Numbered from the stretch's first letter, positions 38,898 to 53,700 are shown. The stretch: DNA of 64,000 nucleotides from Rhynchosporium graminicola (GCA_900074885.1 FJUW01000033.1:821041-885040); one strand, 5' to 3'. Translations and numbers: made by a program. Notes: generated by a model not told the origin, from the letters alone.

Positions 38898-39169
38898 ATG
38901 CATAAGGATACCTAGCATATGGAAGGCTACGGTTTGCGCTTTTCTCTTACAGGTATTAGTCAATGGGCATCGAGCGGAAAAACCTCGAGGCGTTCGAGAC
39001 ATGCATCAAAAGCTTCTTTGAGCAACCAACAAGATCCAAAATACAAAAACAGTACAAAATAATGTGATTGTAATGCTTGTGACCGACCTGAATTGAACTG
39101 ATTTTGAAGAACCCTGAATACCTTTCTCTTATGGAAACCCTCAACGCCCGCTAATGCATTTCGTGTTGA

Positions 39170-40606
39170 CTATGGTAACAACTCGTCCATCCCTAAGAAA
39201 GCTGCCATTGGATCGTTGGCTGCTGTACGCTTTCTTCTGTAGTTCTCCATATCTTCCTCGGAAACGCCGCCCTTCATTTCCTCTGCAGTCCTCTTCTTCG
39301 CTAGTAATGAGCTCGTGACATCCTCCTTTGCCTTCGGCCTTTCAGCAGTCACTTCTTCCGATTGCCACTCGATCTCCTTAACAGGTTCACGCTCTGCCTC
39401 AAGCTCGGAAGCCCCAAAACCTCCTCCATTTCGTAGTAAATCCGCTTCTTCGAAAGCTTTCTTTCCCTCATCACCAGTACAGAAGCTGTTCTTGATCACA
39501 GAGTGACAGCAAGAATAACCCCAACGGAAATTGGACCACCAGCTACCCCAAACGGAAGTATGGTTGTTGATAAGCACATCCTCTCGATACTTCGACTTAG
39601 AAGATGCCTTTGGAGCCCCCTTGATAGCTCCTGATTCGTCGTACTCAAGATATCTCTCCGACTCCACAACAGCAGCATCACGAAGCTTGGAAGCATTCGA
39701 GTTGACTTCTCCACCGTACTTCTCTAACAACATCTTCTTATGTGCTTGTCGTTTCGATTCAGCTGCCTCCTTTTCCTTCCTTCGATTGTACTCTCCAGAC
39801 GTTGGGTTTGCCTGCAAATGAATCTTGGTATCACCTGCTTTCTCCTGCGACTCCCAAGCATACTTCTGTGCCTTCTCAAATTCGGCAGCGTCTCCTGATG
39901 CCCTCATAAACCCCTCCTCTGCTACCAAAGCCGCAGCGGTATCTGCAGTCGCTCCACTGTCAACCATTGATCTTGTTTTAGGGTCGTATTTTGCTGAGTC
40001 GAGGTCCAGATTCAACAGGTATTTGGCCGTATCTTCTCGAATACGAAGCTGCTTTGTAGAGGTCTTCTGTTGCCTTCCCATATCTGATTCCTCAGCATAC
40101 TTTGCACCATCCTCACCCTCCTCATCCTCCTCATCTTTCTTTGCTTGCGCCAGCTTCATCTCCTCAAGCTCCGCATACTCATCAGTGACGGTCTTATACT
40201 CCTTCGAATCGTAGCCATTCCACCTATCTCTCTTCGCATCCCACCCCATCTTTACATCCTGGATAATCTCGTCTGCTTGGATGTCTTGCCCCGTCCATTT
40301 GGCTCCTTTCGCTCTGGGTCTGCTTAAGCATTCCTTCGTCTTGTGCGTCATAGCACCACAATTTTCGCATGCTCCTTTACGGAACTTTGTCGCAGCAGGA
40401 CCAAGTTTCTTCCCCCGATCATACCATTTAGATTGCTCTGCTTGTGCTTTCTGTAAACGCTGATGTTCGAGGTAATCGTTCTGGTCATCTTCCTCGCCAA
40501 TGTAAAAGGGTTTCTTCGAAATGAAAGAGGGGATGTATTCGTTGGCCTCCTTATTCGCAGCTGAAGGAGGATTCGGCTTTCTAGGTTGCGCGCCAGCTGG
40601 AGGCAT
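39170..40606 (-). CDS. slu7: Pre-mRNA splicing factor Slu7
   Basis: Slu7 acts in the second catalytic step of splicing and in 3' splice-site choice. The gene is a single exon of 478 codons. The sequence shows [16 protein letters not shown], the CCHC zinc knuckle [14 protein letters not shown] at about residues 80-93, [16 protein letters not shown], and the conserved GYDSKEY and [17 protein letters not shown] segments. These are diagnostic of the family. It is divergent from REV3 with 245 bp between start codons. Confidence 0.96.
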   Translation of the reverse strand: MPPAGAQPRKPNPPSAANKEANEYIPSFISKKPFYIGEEDDQNDYLEHQRLQKAQAEQSKWYDRGKKLGPAATKFRKGACENCGAMTHKTKECLSRPRAKGAKWTGQDIQADEIIQDVKMGWDAKRDRWNGYDSKEYKTVTDEYAELEEMKLAQAKKDEEDEEGEDGAKYAEESDMGRQQKTSTKQLRIREDTAKYLLNLDLDSAKYDPKTRSMVDSGATADTAAALVAEEGFMRASGDAAEFEKAQKYAWESQEKAGDTKIHLQANPTSGEYNRRKEKEAAESKRQAHKKMLLEKYGGEVNSNASKLRDAAVVESERYLEYDESGAIKGAPKASSKSKYREDVLINNHTSVWGSWWSNFRWGYSCCHSVIKNSFCTGDEGKKAFEEADLLRNGGGFGASELEAEREPVKEIEWQSEEVTAERPKAKEDVTSSLLAKKRTAEEMKGGVSEEDMENYRRKRTAANDPMAAFLGMDELLP

Positions 40607-40851
40607 CTTGTAGATCTTTATGCGGGTTGAAGTAGAATTGTGAAACCACGGTTTGCGACTGTTCTTGGAGGCAACAGAACAATCTAATCGGCACGGGATT
40701 TCGTGTCTTAGAATCCCGTCGCGTCACAACAGCGCCACGCTTTGCGACTCCGCGCGACCAGTTGCTTGGATATCAATCGTTCAAAGATGTTGGACAACAT
40801 GAGTCATGTTTGATCCTTTCACGCATCCTGCAGACTTACCTTCCGCTCTTC

Positions 40852-43800
40852 ATGGATTTGTTCCGTGTCCGGTTGAACTGCATCGACCATTACCAGTCGA
40901 CGCCTTCAAGGTTCGATCCTCTCCTCCGAAGTGATATCAAGCCTTCTCAGATATCCAAGGAGCCAAAGGTGCCAGTTATCAGAGTCTTCGGAGCCACAGA
41001 AACTGGTCAGAAGGTGTGCGCTCATATTCATGGCGCCTTCCCATATCTCTACATAGAGTATCACGGAAGTCTCATCCAGGAAGAAGGTATGTCAGTTAGA
41101 TTTCGGATGAGATGCCACTGCTAACATAGAGAAAGTTGGGGCTTACATACATCGTCTTCATCTTTCTGTGGACTATGCCCTTGCAGTCAGTTATCGTCGT
41201 AACATATACGACGGCAATGCAAAATTCGTCGCTCGGATCACTCTTGTTAAAGGCATTCCATTCTACGGATTTAATGTTGGCCACCACTTTTACCTGAAGA
41301 TCTACTTGCTGAATCCGATGTACATGACACGTTTAGCAGATCTTCTGAGGCAGGGCGTCATCATGAAAAAAGCGTTCCAGCCGTATGAAGCTCATCTCCA
41401 GTACTTGTTGCAATGGATGGCGGACTACAATTTGTATGGCTGCGGCTACATCGACTGCTCAAAAGTCCATTTTCGGGGTCCCGTGCCACATCATGATGAG
41501 ATCGACAACCTGTCCCATCTATGGCATGATCGTTCTGTTCCTGGCGAGCTCATCACCGATGAATCTGTCCTACCAAGAGTCAGTCACTGTTCTTTGGAAG
41601 TGGATATCTGCGTCCAAGATATTCTGAATCGGCAGGACATCAAAGCACGACCTCTACATCACGATTTCGTTGAACGTCTCAATCCACTTCCCCCAGACAA
41701 GAAGCTGGTCCACAGTATGGCTGGATTATGGAAAGACGAAACTCGGCGACGAAAGTCCCGGATGACGAATCCAGCACCTGGCTCTAGCCCTTTTCCAGCT
41801 GATGTTATGGTATCAATGTCGGCAGATCCCAGAAATTCTCAACCAGGCGGGTGGATCCACGAAGAAGAGTACCGGGAGAAGATTAGCTCTTTGATAACCG
41901 AGGAGAAAAGCAAGAGTGATGGTGCAAAAATTTCTTTCGGGACTTTCGTAAGACCAACACCGTTTGAGTCTTCTGTTAAGACGAGTCTAGAAGCAGTCGA
42001 GGATCTATATCCAGAATGTCTGCGACCTGCTCTGAGCTTGACTCCAGGAGCTGCTGGTAATGGTGTAGCTTATGACCTTGACGATACCGAGGTCCGGGAG
42101 GTTGACGAGGGCAAGATTATGGGGTTCGTCAACGATGATGATGACTTCCCCTATGATTCTGATGAAGAAGTGATGCGAGAACTGGAGCTATCTCAGAGAA
42201 AGAAGGGAGATAACGTCGAGGAGAAATTCCTCGATTCCAATGAAATAAAGCAGCCCGAGCACGATGTCGACGAGACCCGGACTGGTGGTGATCATTATGG
42301 TGACCAATCCCTTGAACCCTCTGATAACGATATTCGAAGGAACTTTGCAGGTTCACCTAGTCCACAGATGAAAGATGCTTCTTGGCCAGCTATTGGGACA
42401 TCTCCAGAGTCTGGACTTCAAACCACACCTGAGAGCTCCAAAAGCTCCTCGGCGCCGCTCCTCAACACAATTCGGAAGCGATCAGAATCTACATATGGGA
42501 CGTCGAAAAGTGACGGCAGCGATCAAAAGCGTCAACGGATCTCGTATGGGCAGTCTCACGACCCAGATGCCAGTCACTTATTAACCACAGAAAGTGAAAG
42601 TAGACCTGGCAGCCAGATCAGGCCCTCTGATGTAAGAGAAGCAGGGAAAAGACTGTCTCGGACTAAGCAAGCTGAGTCTTCGACGAACGTAACTCGTACC
42701 GCAGCTCGAATGCCCAGCTCGAGACTATCTCAAGAATCTCTGAAAGCAGCCGAGCATTCCCAGTTGCCGTCGTTAGGTTTCCCTGTTGTGAAAGACCCTC
42801 ACGATCCGTACACTATCTTGAGGTTAAGTCAAAGGAACGGCCCGCAGAGTGGCACATTAGGAAAGCAAAAGCATGTATCCTTCGGTCCATCACTTCCTCT
42901 TCCTGTGTCTGATCCAGGACAGATGTCAAAAGGCACAAGTTTTCAATCTACCATGAGCCACTCGTCTACGCCAATGTCAGCCATTTTGAGGAACATGGAA
43001 AGTTGCTATGGAATGCCAGTAGATGGGCGTCATTTTGCATTTGGTATCCTGCCACCATCGAAGCGTTATGTCGAAACGAGTATGCAGGCATTCGGCCTCT
43101 CATCCAAGATCTACCAGGATGCCTACTATAGCGACGAGCTTGATGTTCCTGAACGCGCGCGAGAATGGGCTGGCAGGGAGTTCAAACTGGAGAGCTTGAG
43201 TGTACCATTCCTGCCAGATTTTGATCCTGTCGCAACTTTGGATGAGAAGCCCAATATCTTACCAGATAGGGCAAAACAGGAGAAACAATACTCGGACCAG
43301 CGACAAAACTGTGGGCTGCTTAGCTGGACTATTGCTGATCCACCTCCAACCTTTGCTGAAGTAGCTGAATGGGGGCGGAAAGATCGGTTGAAGCAAAGGA
43401 AAATCTCGGAAAAAGAACATGGAAAAGCAGAATCCGGTAAAGGATCCCGCAAAAATTCAAAGTTGTCCCAGATTGAAGGTCCTACTCAGAAGAATAAGCA
43501 CGGCTTCAAGTATACCCAAGACCAGAAATCTACCAGTGTTCAGCATGAAGCCCAGTACATGAGTACAATGAGCTTGGAGGTCCATATCAATACCAGAGGC
43601 AGTCTGGTACCGAACCCCGAAAAAGATGAAGTCCAGTGTCTCTTCTGGTGTCTACAGTCAGACGAGGAAGGCCTACTGAATAACTGTGCAGTAGAAGGGA
43701 CACATCTTGGGGCTGTTGTTCTCTCAGAGGATGGCGAAATGACTCAGAAAATCACCAGACAGATATCCATTGACATTCAGGAAGAGGCTTCGGAGCTAGA

Positions 43801-46108
43801 CCTCATGATCCGTATGGTCGAAATTGTACGAAATCACGATCCAGACATCCTGACAGGCTATGAAGTCCATGGTGGTTCCTGGGGGTACCTAATCGAGCGA
43901 GCACGTTTGAAGTACGACTATAACCTGTGCGACGAATTTTCGCGCATGAAATCGCAATCGCATGGAAGGTTCGGGAAAGATAATGACAAATGGGGCTTCA
44001 ACAACACATCGACCATTCGAGTTACTGGCAGACACATGATAAACATTTGGCGAGCCATGCGAAGCGAGCTCAACCTATTGCAATATACTATGGAGAACGT
44101 CGCTTTCCACTTACTGCACCGTCGCATACCTCACTTTACCTGGGCCGACTTGACAAGCTGGTATACTAACGGCAAGCCAAGAGATCTGGCGAAGGTTATC
44201 AATCATTATGTCACCAGGGTCCAGCTAGACTTAGAATTGCTTGAGCAGAATGAGCTGATCCCGAGGACCAGCGAACAGGCTCGTTTGCTCGGAGTTGATT
44301 TCTTCTCTGTGTTCTCTCGTGGCTCACAGTTCAAAGTCGAATCTCTCATGTTTCGTATCGCAAAGCCGGAGAACTTCCTTCTCGTCTCGCCAAGCAGGAA
44401 GCAAGTGGGCGGACAAAATGCTTTGGAATGCCTACCCCTGGTAATGGAACCCCAGAGTGCCTTTTATACAAGTCCATTGTTGGTTCTGGATTTCCAGAGT
44501 TTATACCCAAGTGTCATGATTGCGTACAATTATTGCTATTCCACGTTTCTCGGCAGGGTCGTCAATTGGCGTGGTACGAATAAGATGGGTTTCTCCGAAT
44601 ACAAGAGACAACAACGATTACTCGAGTTGCTGAAGGATCACATTAATATCTCTCCCAACGGGATCATGTACACAAAGCCAGAAATTCGAAAGTCTCTTCT
44701 TGCGAAGATGTTAGGAGAGATTCTCGAAACTCGAGTCATGGTCAAGAGTGGTATGAAAGTGGATAAGGATGATAAGGCACTTCAACGATTGCTGAACAAC
44801 AGGCAGTTGGCACTCAAGTTGATCGCAAATGTCACCTATGGGTATACTTCTGCTTCATTCTCGGGCCGAATGCCATGTTCAGAGATTGCAGACAGCATTG
44901 TACAGACCGGAAGAGAAACGCTTGAAAAGGCCATTGCTTTAATTCATTCAGTCAAAAGATGGGGCGCAGAAGTTGTCTACGGAGACACGGACAGTCTCTT
45001 TGTCTATTTGAAGGGCCGGACAAAAGATCAAGCGTTCGACATCGGCGAAGAGATTGCAAAGACCATCACGAACATGAACCCGCGGCCCGTTAAGTTGAAA
45101 TTTGAAAAGGTGTACTTGCCATGCGTTCTCTTGGCGAAGAAGCGCTATGTTGGGTTCAAGTATGAAAGCAGAAATCAAGTAGAGCCCGACTTTGATGCCA
45201 AAGGCATCGAAACAGTCCGCCGAGACGGTACGCCGGCGGAGCAAAAGATTGAAGAGAAGGCTCTAAAAATCCTCTTTCGGACTGCCGATCTAAGTCAGGT
45301 CAAGAGCTACTTCCAACAGGAGTGTGAGAAGATTATGAAAGGGTCAGTCTCTGTCCAAGACTTTTGCTTCGCTCGAGAAGTCAAACTTGGAACATATAGT
45401 GACAAGGGACCACCGCCACCAGGGGCTCTCATCAGCACGAAACGAATGTTGGAGGATGCTCGAGCGGAACCACAGTATGGGGAGCGTGTATCTTATGTTG
45501 TCATTACAGGAGCTCCAGGAGCTAGACTGATTGATCGATGCGTTGCTCCAGAAGAGCTCCTCGAAAACGAGCATAGTGAGCTTGACGCTGAATACTACAT
45601 CTCGAAAAATCTTATACCACCCTTGGAGCGAATATTTAATCTCGTTGGAGCGAACGTTCGGAACTGGTATGACGAGATGCCAAAAGTACAGCGTATTCGT
45701 CGAGTTGATGCCAATCTCCAGCTTCAAGGACTGTCGAAAGAACTAGCAATTAACAAGAAGACTCTCGAATCCTACATGAAGTCATCCTCATGTCTAGTTT
45801 GCAAAGAGAAACTGGAATTTGAAGGATCTATTTGTCCAAGGTGCTTATCAGATGAGCCAGCGGCTGTGCTTAAATTGAGAAGCAGACTAAACAGCGCAGA
45901 GAGGACTTTTATGGATATCCAGAAGATCTGCCAAGGATGCTCAGGAATCTCACCCCTGGACGAAGTGCGATGTGACAGCAAGGATTGCCCGGTGTTCTAC
46001 ACACGGACGAGGCAGAAGGCGAGGCTGAAGACAGAACGTTCTGTGGTGGAACCTGTAATGAAAGAACTGGCTGGGCTGATTGTGCAGTTGGAAGATTTGG
46101 AGTGGTGA
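40852..46108 (+). CDS. rev3: DNA polymerase zeta catalytic subunit Rev3
   Basis: Rev3 extends mismatched or damaged primer ends in translesion synthesis and underlies induced mutagenesis. Exon 1 (40852-41086) starts MDLFRVRLNCIDHYQ and a 43-bp intron leads to 41130-46108. The protein has 1737 residues. The N-terminal domain (VIRVFGATETGQKVCAHIHG) is followed by a long, poorly conserved linker, then an exonuclease-like fold. B-family polymerase motifs are DFQSLYPSVMIAYN (about residue 1197), KLIANVTYGYTSASFSGRMP (about 1307) and VYGDTDSLFV (about 1362). Two C-terminal Cys clusters (CLVCKEK...CPRC and CQGC...CDSKDCPVF) are CysA and CysB, which bind zinc or an Fe-S cluster and accessory subunits. 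No break is seen. Confidence 0.97.
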
Positions 46109-46741
46109 GTTAGGAAGCCTGTTATTGGAGGCTGGGTCTGGTAGACCACATGTTGGATTAGTACGGTTCTGCATAATGATGGAGGGGCATTGAGAGACAA
46201 TGCTCTGGATTTGGCGTTGCATACAGTCTCTTTAATTCGTTTCCTTGGAATGAAAGTCACGGATTTTACTTGCATGATTATGAATATGGAACATTGTCAT
46301 AAGTCAAGTAGCGTATTGTGATTGGCATGTGACTCTGCTGTTCTTGCTGTACAACATAGAAACAAGTCCAGTGTTCGGTGATTAAACTGAATATTTGGGA
46401 TAATTCTACATAGCAGTGATCTAGTTTTCAATCTTTAATACCTAGCAATCCGAACATAATCAAAAGCAGTAATGAGTCAACAATCGAGCCAGTGGTTTCA
46501 GCCTGAGCGGCAGTCCCGAGGCGAGACAAGGTGGCATGGGTGTGCAACCACCAGACTAAACATGACAGCATATCACAACCTTGCTCAACATTGTTCCTTA
46601 GACTCGCAGCTTTCTCTTCTACTTTCGAGCTTATATCGCTCTCGATTCGTCCTGCATTCATCTGTCCGAAGGGTTTTCTCGTCATATTAATGTCCTCTCT
46701 CTAGCTTTCGATATCTGTCGTTTGGTGGATAATCTGCCAAT
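46109..46741. other. Spacer between REV3 and the SMP-domain gene
   Basis: Both neighbours are on the plus strand. The gap holds the REV3 3' UTR and the next promoter. No gene is supported. Confidence 0.5.
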
Positions 46742-49552
46742 ATGGGCGGTCTCCTCAGCCTTCTCGTTGCTTACTTGCTCGGAGGACTCACGGTTATACC
46801 CATTTGCCTTCTCGGACTCCTATTGCACGCCTACCATACATTCCCCGTTCGTGATGATACTACCGACCGAGCAAATGACAGGAGTCTGATTGTACAACCA
46901 GGCGACAACACCGATGATATCAAGCGGGCCCAGAAGACATTGGGGGAGAAGTTCCAGCCGCGCGATAGCCATGAAGCGGAAGTAGCTGCTGGATATTTCG
47001 CTGTCTCGAGAACCTATGTTCCAGGTGGTGTGGGAGCTCTGCCGCCAGAGAGGACAACTCCTACAGGCTCTATGACTGTGTCTGCCCCGAGTCCCAGTGT
47101 CTACCAGACGATGTACCGGAGCATTTTCGACAGGAAACCAGTCAATAGTCCTATTGAAAACAAGAGCCCCGCCAAACGAGGGAGCAACGTGTTCTATGTT
47201 GTGTTAAGGTAGCTTTAATCGCCAAGCATATGAACGGACAGCGGTTAACGTTTACACAGACATGGCCACTTAATGCTGTTTGATGATGATGAACAAATCG
47301 AAGTCCGACATGTGGTTTCTTTGGCTCACCACGAAGTCAGCATATACTCTGGAGGGGACGAGACGCCCGAGGGGGAGCTCTTCATTAAGCGGAATGCGCT
47401 CTGCCTGTCGAGGAGGAATGACGTGGGAGAGATTACACCTGACGGGAAAGCTTCGAAGCCATTTTATCTTTTCTCGGAGAGCTGTTCGGACAAGGAGGAT
47501 TTCTACTTTGCGCTTCTACGAAACCAGGAAAGGAAACAAGACGCGAAATATAACCCTCCAATTCCATTACAGTACGATGTGAAAGACATCATCACGTTGG
47601 TGCAGAGGTTACATTCTTCAGAGGAGCATATGCAAACCAGATGGGTCAATGCCGTGATAGGAAGGATCTTTTTGGCTCTGTATAAGACTCCAGAAGTTGA
47701 GAATTATGTGAGGGCCAAGATCACCAAGAAGATATCCAGGGTCAAGACGCCTTCGTTCTTATCAAAGATCTCTTTACGGCATATCAACATGGGTGAGGCC
47801 GCTCCAGTAATCACAAACCCTCGACTCAAAGACTTGACCGTGGATGGAGAGTTGGTAGTGGAGGCCGATGTCAAGTATTCTGGAAATTTCAGGATCGAAG
47901 TTGCCGCTACTGCTCGAATTGATCTTGGGTCCCGATTCAAAGCAAGAGAGGTCAACCTGCTTCTTGCAGTTGTGCTGAAGAGGATCGAGGGCCACATGTT
48001 GATTCGCATTAAACCTCCACCTTCGAACCGACTTTGGATGTCATTCCAGACCATGCCAAAGATTGACATGAGCATCGAGCCAATTGTTAGCTCCAGACAG
48101 ATCACATATACCCTGATTCTACGGCAGATTGAGAATCGTATCAAGGAAGTAGTGGCAGAAAGTCTTGTTTTTCCAAATTGGGACGACTCTCCATTTTACG
48201 ATAGTGAGGACAAACGATGGAGAGGAGGAATTTGGGCGGATGAAACAGCAACGGAGCATCCTACGGATGTCCAAACTATTGCGGCTCAAGAAGGCGATGT
48301 CGACGAAGTGGAGCATCTAGATGCGGATAGCAATGAACCTATCATGGCTCTGCCACAGTTGGAAAAGAGCATATCTTCCCCAAACATTGATGCATTTGCT
48401 TCAGGCACAACCTATCCACGCAAATCAGCCAAATCAGCCCTGAATTTCGCCAATCCAACCCTCAACGGCTCATCCTCGAGTATCGATATCCGATCTTCTG
48501 GAACCGAGAAACCAAGAGCCCTCCGATCCGGCTCCTTCGCGAGTTCCTCACCAAGTGTCAGCACCGACGTGACCAATGTGGATGCATTCAAGCCCGCGTC
48601 GCCACCGGAAGCCAGCCATGCCATGGCAGCTGTTGCAGCTTTATCCCATAACAAGTCTCCTGCCCTCACTCCCGTCGATTCTCCATCGCGACCTTATGAA
48701 ATAGAGAAGCCTGGAAGTCAATCTTCTATGTCTTCCAAGGCCTCACTTCGGTTCGAATCAGAAAAGGATATTAACGATTTGACTCCACAACCTTCCACTA
48801 ATCTCCCTGATCTCGGCAATCATTCAGATCCAAGCTACCCTTCTAGTCCAACAAGTTTGAGTAATGCTTCATTCAAATCCGAGGCCCCTTCCACACGATC
48901 TTTTGGCTCCTTTGGTCATGATGCCAGACGTGAAATCTCAAATGCATCATCAACCAAGTCTTCTGCAGCAGCTGAGACTAAACGGCTCTCCTTGGCAGCT
49001 GTGACAAATGCCGCTGCGACCGCCAAAAAATGGGGATGGAATGCTTTACAGCGTAACGGTGACAGGAGCGAAGTTTCCTCAGAAGAAGCTCCTGCTCGAC
49101 CCCTCGTGATGGGCCGCGGCCAGCCTCTTCCCCCTCCTGGGGTTCCTCTTCCACGCCCAGACAAGAAAAGCAAGACGGCTCCAATACCAGTCCCGAAGAG
49201 AAAACCGATTCCACCTCCAGATTTACCTCCAAAGCCCAGTGATTCTGCATCTGACATCAATTCATTTCACAATCAGAAACATGCAGTCCCACCACCTCCC
49301 TTGCCGAAACGTAGGAGCAGAGAGGAAAAATTATCGAGCAATACCCCAGCAGATGATGGTTTACTAGTTGTGGAAGCTCCGACTGCAGACTCGGAGCCCA
49401 CAACACCAATGATGGAACATAGTCCTGCTTACTTACAGCCGTGGGTGGATGACTTTGATGAGGCCAATGAGGAAGATCACGAAGCAGTTTCAAAAACTCC
49501 ATACAGTCCGATGCCTCCCAAATTACCTAAGAGGAGACAGCCAGAAGTTTAA
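46742..49552 (+). CDS. nvj2: PH/SMP-domain lipid-transfer protein, Nvj2-like
   Basis: The product should tether and move lipids at ER contact sites (nucleus-vacuole or ER-Golgi). Two exons (46742-47208 and 47260-49552) give 919 residues. An N-terminal membrane segment (LLSLLVAYLLGGLTVIPICL) is followed by a PH-like domain (FYVVLRHGHLMLFDDDEQIE to KPFYLFSES). The SMP/TULIP domain spans about residues 245-460 (TRWVNAVIGRIFLALYKTPE ... GNFRIEVAATARIDLGSRFK). The C-terminal half is disordered and Ser/Pro-rich, with polyproline motifs (PPPDLPPKP, PPPPLPKR) that could bind SH3 domains. This long tail is absent from yeast Nvj2 and usual in filamentous fungi. Confidence 0.9.
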
Positions 49553-50737
49553 TCTCAGGCTCTGGTTTCTGCAAATCTTTCGAAATGAGAGAATGCAATA
49601 CCTTGGCCGAGCTAAAGATGGACTTGAATTGAGGGGGTGATGGAGGCTTAAATGCTGGGGTGCAGGATGATGGTGGAGGAGTTTTTGAATATCTTAAGCA
49701 ATGGGACTTGAGAAGAGGTTTCGGAACGGGTAGGCAAGGAAGGCGTTTAACGGATGGCAACTCACCAAGAATGGTAGATAACATATCTCCAAGGTGGCAA
49801 TTCTCGCAGTTGGTAACAAATGTTTGGACTGGAAAGTAACCTAGGCGACCACCTACCTGTATTCGTGGATCAGGATGAAGCTAATTCGAATGTGTGGAGG
49901 AACGTACATATGGTTAGAAGCATCTGCTTACCGGATGGTTTGCTTTCGTGGCGTAGGATACCGCAAGACGGCTGGGGAGTATCGGATACCACAAACGGGA
50001 AGATAGCAAGTGAGAACATGGGGAGCAACAGCGTCTTAACAGAACTTGAACAGTTCCTCAATCACAGCATACTAAATTTCTTGTGCGCCGTCGTGCTAGT
50101 GATACCCATTTACTGACTTATGCTAAAGATTTGGGCATAATCTACTTAATAACCCGTGCTTTGGCCTCACTAAGTGAAACCTGGTGTGATATCATTCTGA
50201 CGGTTGGCGAGTCCCCAACAGGGTTTTTCCTTTTACGACGAATGTTTCTATCACGCCACAGACCACGAATATTGAGACAGTTCACCTATCACACTAAGTA
50301 TGTGTTGCCTCCTGATTTCCTTTAAGGCCTTCCTCCTCGTCATATTGGATCCAGCTGTTTGAATTACCACTTTCCTCCGGGTTTTACACGTCTCCATGTA
50401 GTGAGTTTCTGAATCAAAGTGAACAAATTGCTACAATATTCTACAAATGTGAAATCAAAAACGCTAGCAAAACTCTACATGGCGTTTCACAAGACAATTT
50501 AGGGCGAATTCATTGGTACTTACCTACTGCTGGGCATCTCATACACTCGCAGCCATGTCCAGCCTCGCGCCACATTACGCAGCTCTTTCGCTAAGCTGTC
50601 GCAACTCCCTCCAGAGTAGATAGGCAGACAACAGGCACACCAACTCTTAACTTCGCTACCTTCCCAAACTCCCTTCATTTGCTTTCGTCCTTTGGCATCT
50701 TTCAAGCAGAGTGTTCGCGCGCTGAACGCCTCTTAAG
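49553..50737. other. Intergenic region upstream of SLA2
   Basis: This 1.2-kb gap holds the 3' flank of the SMP gene and the SLA2 promoter. Short frames (49820-50116, 50083-50325) show no family resemblance. Confidence 0.5.
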
Positions 50738-53700
50738 ATGGCTGCTCGAAACGACCATACGAAGTCCGTTCCCTCTCTATAGAGCTCTCAGTCCTTCTGA
50801 TCCGTTTTTCTGATATCTTGTTTTTCCCTATACTAATGCAATCATGTTACAGGTCCGAGGCTGAGCTTGCGATCAATATCCGAAAGGCGACGAGTATCGA
50901 AGAGACTGCCCCGAAACGCAAGCATGTCAGGAGCTGTATCGTATACACATGGGATCATAAGTCTTCTGGGGCCTTCTGGGCGGGCATGAAAGTGTCAGTA
51001 CTGCTGTGTTCTACTGGGGAGAGCCAAGGGCTTTGCAATCTGTGTTCGGGATAGCTATGCTATGCCGGTGATACCGGAGGGCTGTTTGGAAGATGTAGGA
51101 GACAAGGCTGACATGGCATCTACTTCGCAGGCAGCCCATTTTGGCGGACGAAGTCCAAACTTTCAAGGCATTGATCACGGTTCACAAGGTCTTACAAGAA
51201 GGCCATCCGTCGACTTTGCGGGAGGCAATGGCAAATCGAAGTTGGGTGGATAGTCTGAACAGAGGGATGGCTGGTGAAGGTCTGCGAGGATATGGTCCAT
51301 TGATCAAGGAATACGTGAACTTTCTGCTCGCAAAGCTGTCATTTCACGCTCAACATCCAGACTTTAATGGCACATTCGAATATGAGGAATATATTAGCTT
51401 GAAGGGTATCAATGACCCAAATGAAGGGTACGAGACTATCTCCGACCTCATGGCCTTGCAAGACAGAATCGAGCAGTTCCAGAAATTGATCTTTTCGCAT
51501 TTCCGGAGCGGTGGAAACAATGAGTGCAGAATATCCGCCCTGGTGCCCCTTGTGCAGGAGAGTTACGGAATCTACAAGTTCATCACCAGCATGTTGCGTG
51601 CTATGCATACAAGTAAGCAATGCCTAGCTATGCGCCAGGTCAATTCTGATAGTATATAGCTACCGGAGACGACGACGCATTGGAACCTTTGAGAGGCCGA
51701 TATGATGCTCAACACTACCGCCTAGTCAAATTTTACTACGAATGCTCGAACCTTCGATATCTCACGAGCTTGATCACTGTGCCGAAATTACCTCAAGAAC
51801 CACCCAATCTCCTCTCCGAAGACGATGCTGCGCCCAGCTTACCACAACGACCTAGGCAAGAGATCGAAAGACAAATCACACCCCCACCTCCGCCCAAGCA
51901 AGAGCCAGATGATATCGGGGAGTTCTGGCAGAACGAGCAAGCACGGCAGAATAGGGAATATGAGGATCAACAAAGAGTCCTCGAGGAAAGACAAGCTCAG
52001 CAAATCTACGCTCAGCAACAAGCTGCACTTCAAGCTCAGCGTGACTTCGAAGAGCAGCAGCGGCGTCTTGCGGAACAACAGCGATTGGATCAAGAAGCTC
52101 TCTTATCCCAGCAATACCAGCAGCAGACACAGGGTCGATTGGCACAGTTAGAGCAGGAGAATCTTGCGGCGAGATCTCAATATGCTCAGGATCAGCTTAT
52201 GCTACAGCAATATGACCAGAAGATCAAAGCTTTGGAAGGAGAGCTCGCGCAACTGCAGAACAGCTATGGTCAGCAGATTGGAAGCAAGGATGATCAGATC
52301 CGGGCTCTGCAGGAACAGGTCAACACGTGGCGCACAAAATATGAGGCTCTCGCGAAGCTGTACTCCCAGCTGCGTCATGAGCACTTGGACTTACTGCAGA
52401 AATTCAAGGGCGTACAATTGAAGGCCGCTTCTGCTCAGGAAGCGATTGACCGACGAGAGAAGCTTGAGCGCGAGATTAAGACGAAAAACCTTGAGCTTGC
52501 TGATATGATCCGGGAACGAGACAGAGCACTACACGATAAAGACCGTTTGACCGGTGGTAATCGCGAGGAGCTTGAAAAGTTGAAGAGGGAGTTGCGAATG
52601 GCTCTTGATCGTGCAGACAATCTGGAGCGAACAAAGGGCAATGAACTCTCTTCAATGCTCTCGAAGTATAACAGAGAAATGGCGGACCTAGAGGAAGCTC
52701 TGCGAAAGAAGTCCGAGGCTCTCCGAGACGTTCATGCCAAATACAGCGAGGGAGGGTCGGATGCAGAGCAACTGTTACGAGAGAAAGAGGATGAATTGGA
52801 TGTCTACAAGCAGAGCTTGGACGATACACTCATGAAGCTCAATGAGTTGGAGATGTCTCGAGGTGATACCGATCAAGCCCTAGATGGGGAGATCGATGCC
52901 ATGCTTCTCTCCAACATTGGCAAGATTAACGACATCATTGACTCCGTGTTACAGAGCGGAGTTCAACGAGTTGACGATGCCTTGTACGAACTTGACTCTT
53001 CTATGCAGGCTGGTAACCAGAATGCCACTCCGTCGTACGTGCTCTCGCAAATTGAGAAGGCTTCTTCAAGTGCAATGGAGTTTGCTACATCCTTCAACAA
53101 TTTTATTGCAGACGGACCCAACAGCAGCCATGCAGAGATCATTCGAACAATCAACGTTTTCTCGAGTTCAATCGCAGATGTTTTGAGCAATATGAAGGGT
53201 CTGACGCGCCTAGCTACGGATGATAAGAAGGCAGACCAGCTTACCAATGGCGCTCGCCAATCTGCTCTGTCAACAGTCAAATTCTTCCGCGGCCTCCAGA
53301 GTTTCCGTCTTGATGGGATGGATCCAATGCAGAAAACAGACGTGGTCATTAACAGCAACAACGAGGTGCTCATGAACCTGCAGAAGCTAAGCAAGCTTGC
53401 AGATACTTTCGCGCCCAACAGTGGGAAGTTGAACACTAAGGGTGACTTGGGTGATCTTGTGGATGATGAACTGAACAAAGCTGCTGACGCGATTAATGCT
53501 GCTGCTGAACGTCTCGCAAGGCTCAAGTCGAAACCCAAGGATGGGTACTCTACCTACGAGCTCCGCATCCATGACTCAATTCTCGATGCTGCCATCGCTG
53601 TCACCAACGCTATCGCAAGGTTGATCAAGGCTGCCACGGTGACACAACAAGAGATTGTGCAGGCAGGACGAGGAACTTCTTCCAAGAGTAATTTTTACAA

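Noticed and set aside
38316..39002. 228-codon frame antisense to RPS9
   Set aside because: It is the shadow of a highly biased ribosomal protein gene.
42129..42356. Small frames antisense to or overlapping REV3
   Set aside because: REV3 is certain in its frame and these have no independent support.
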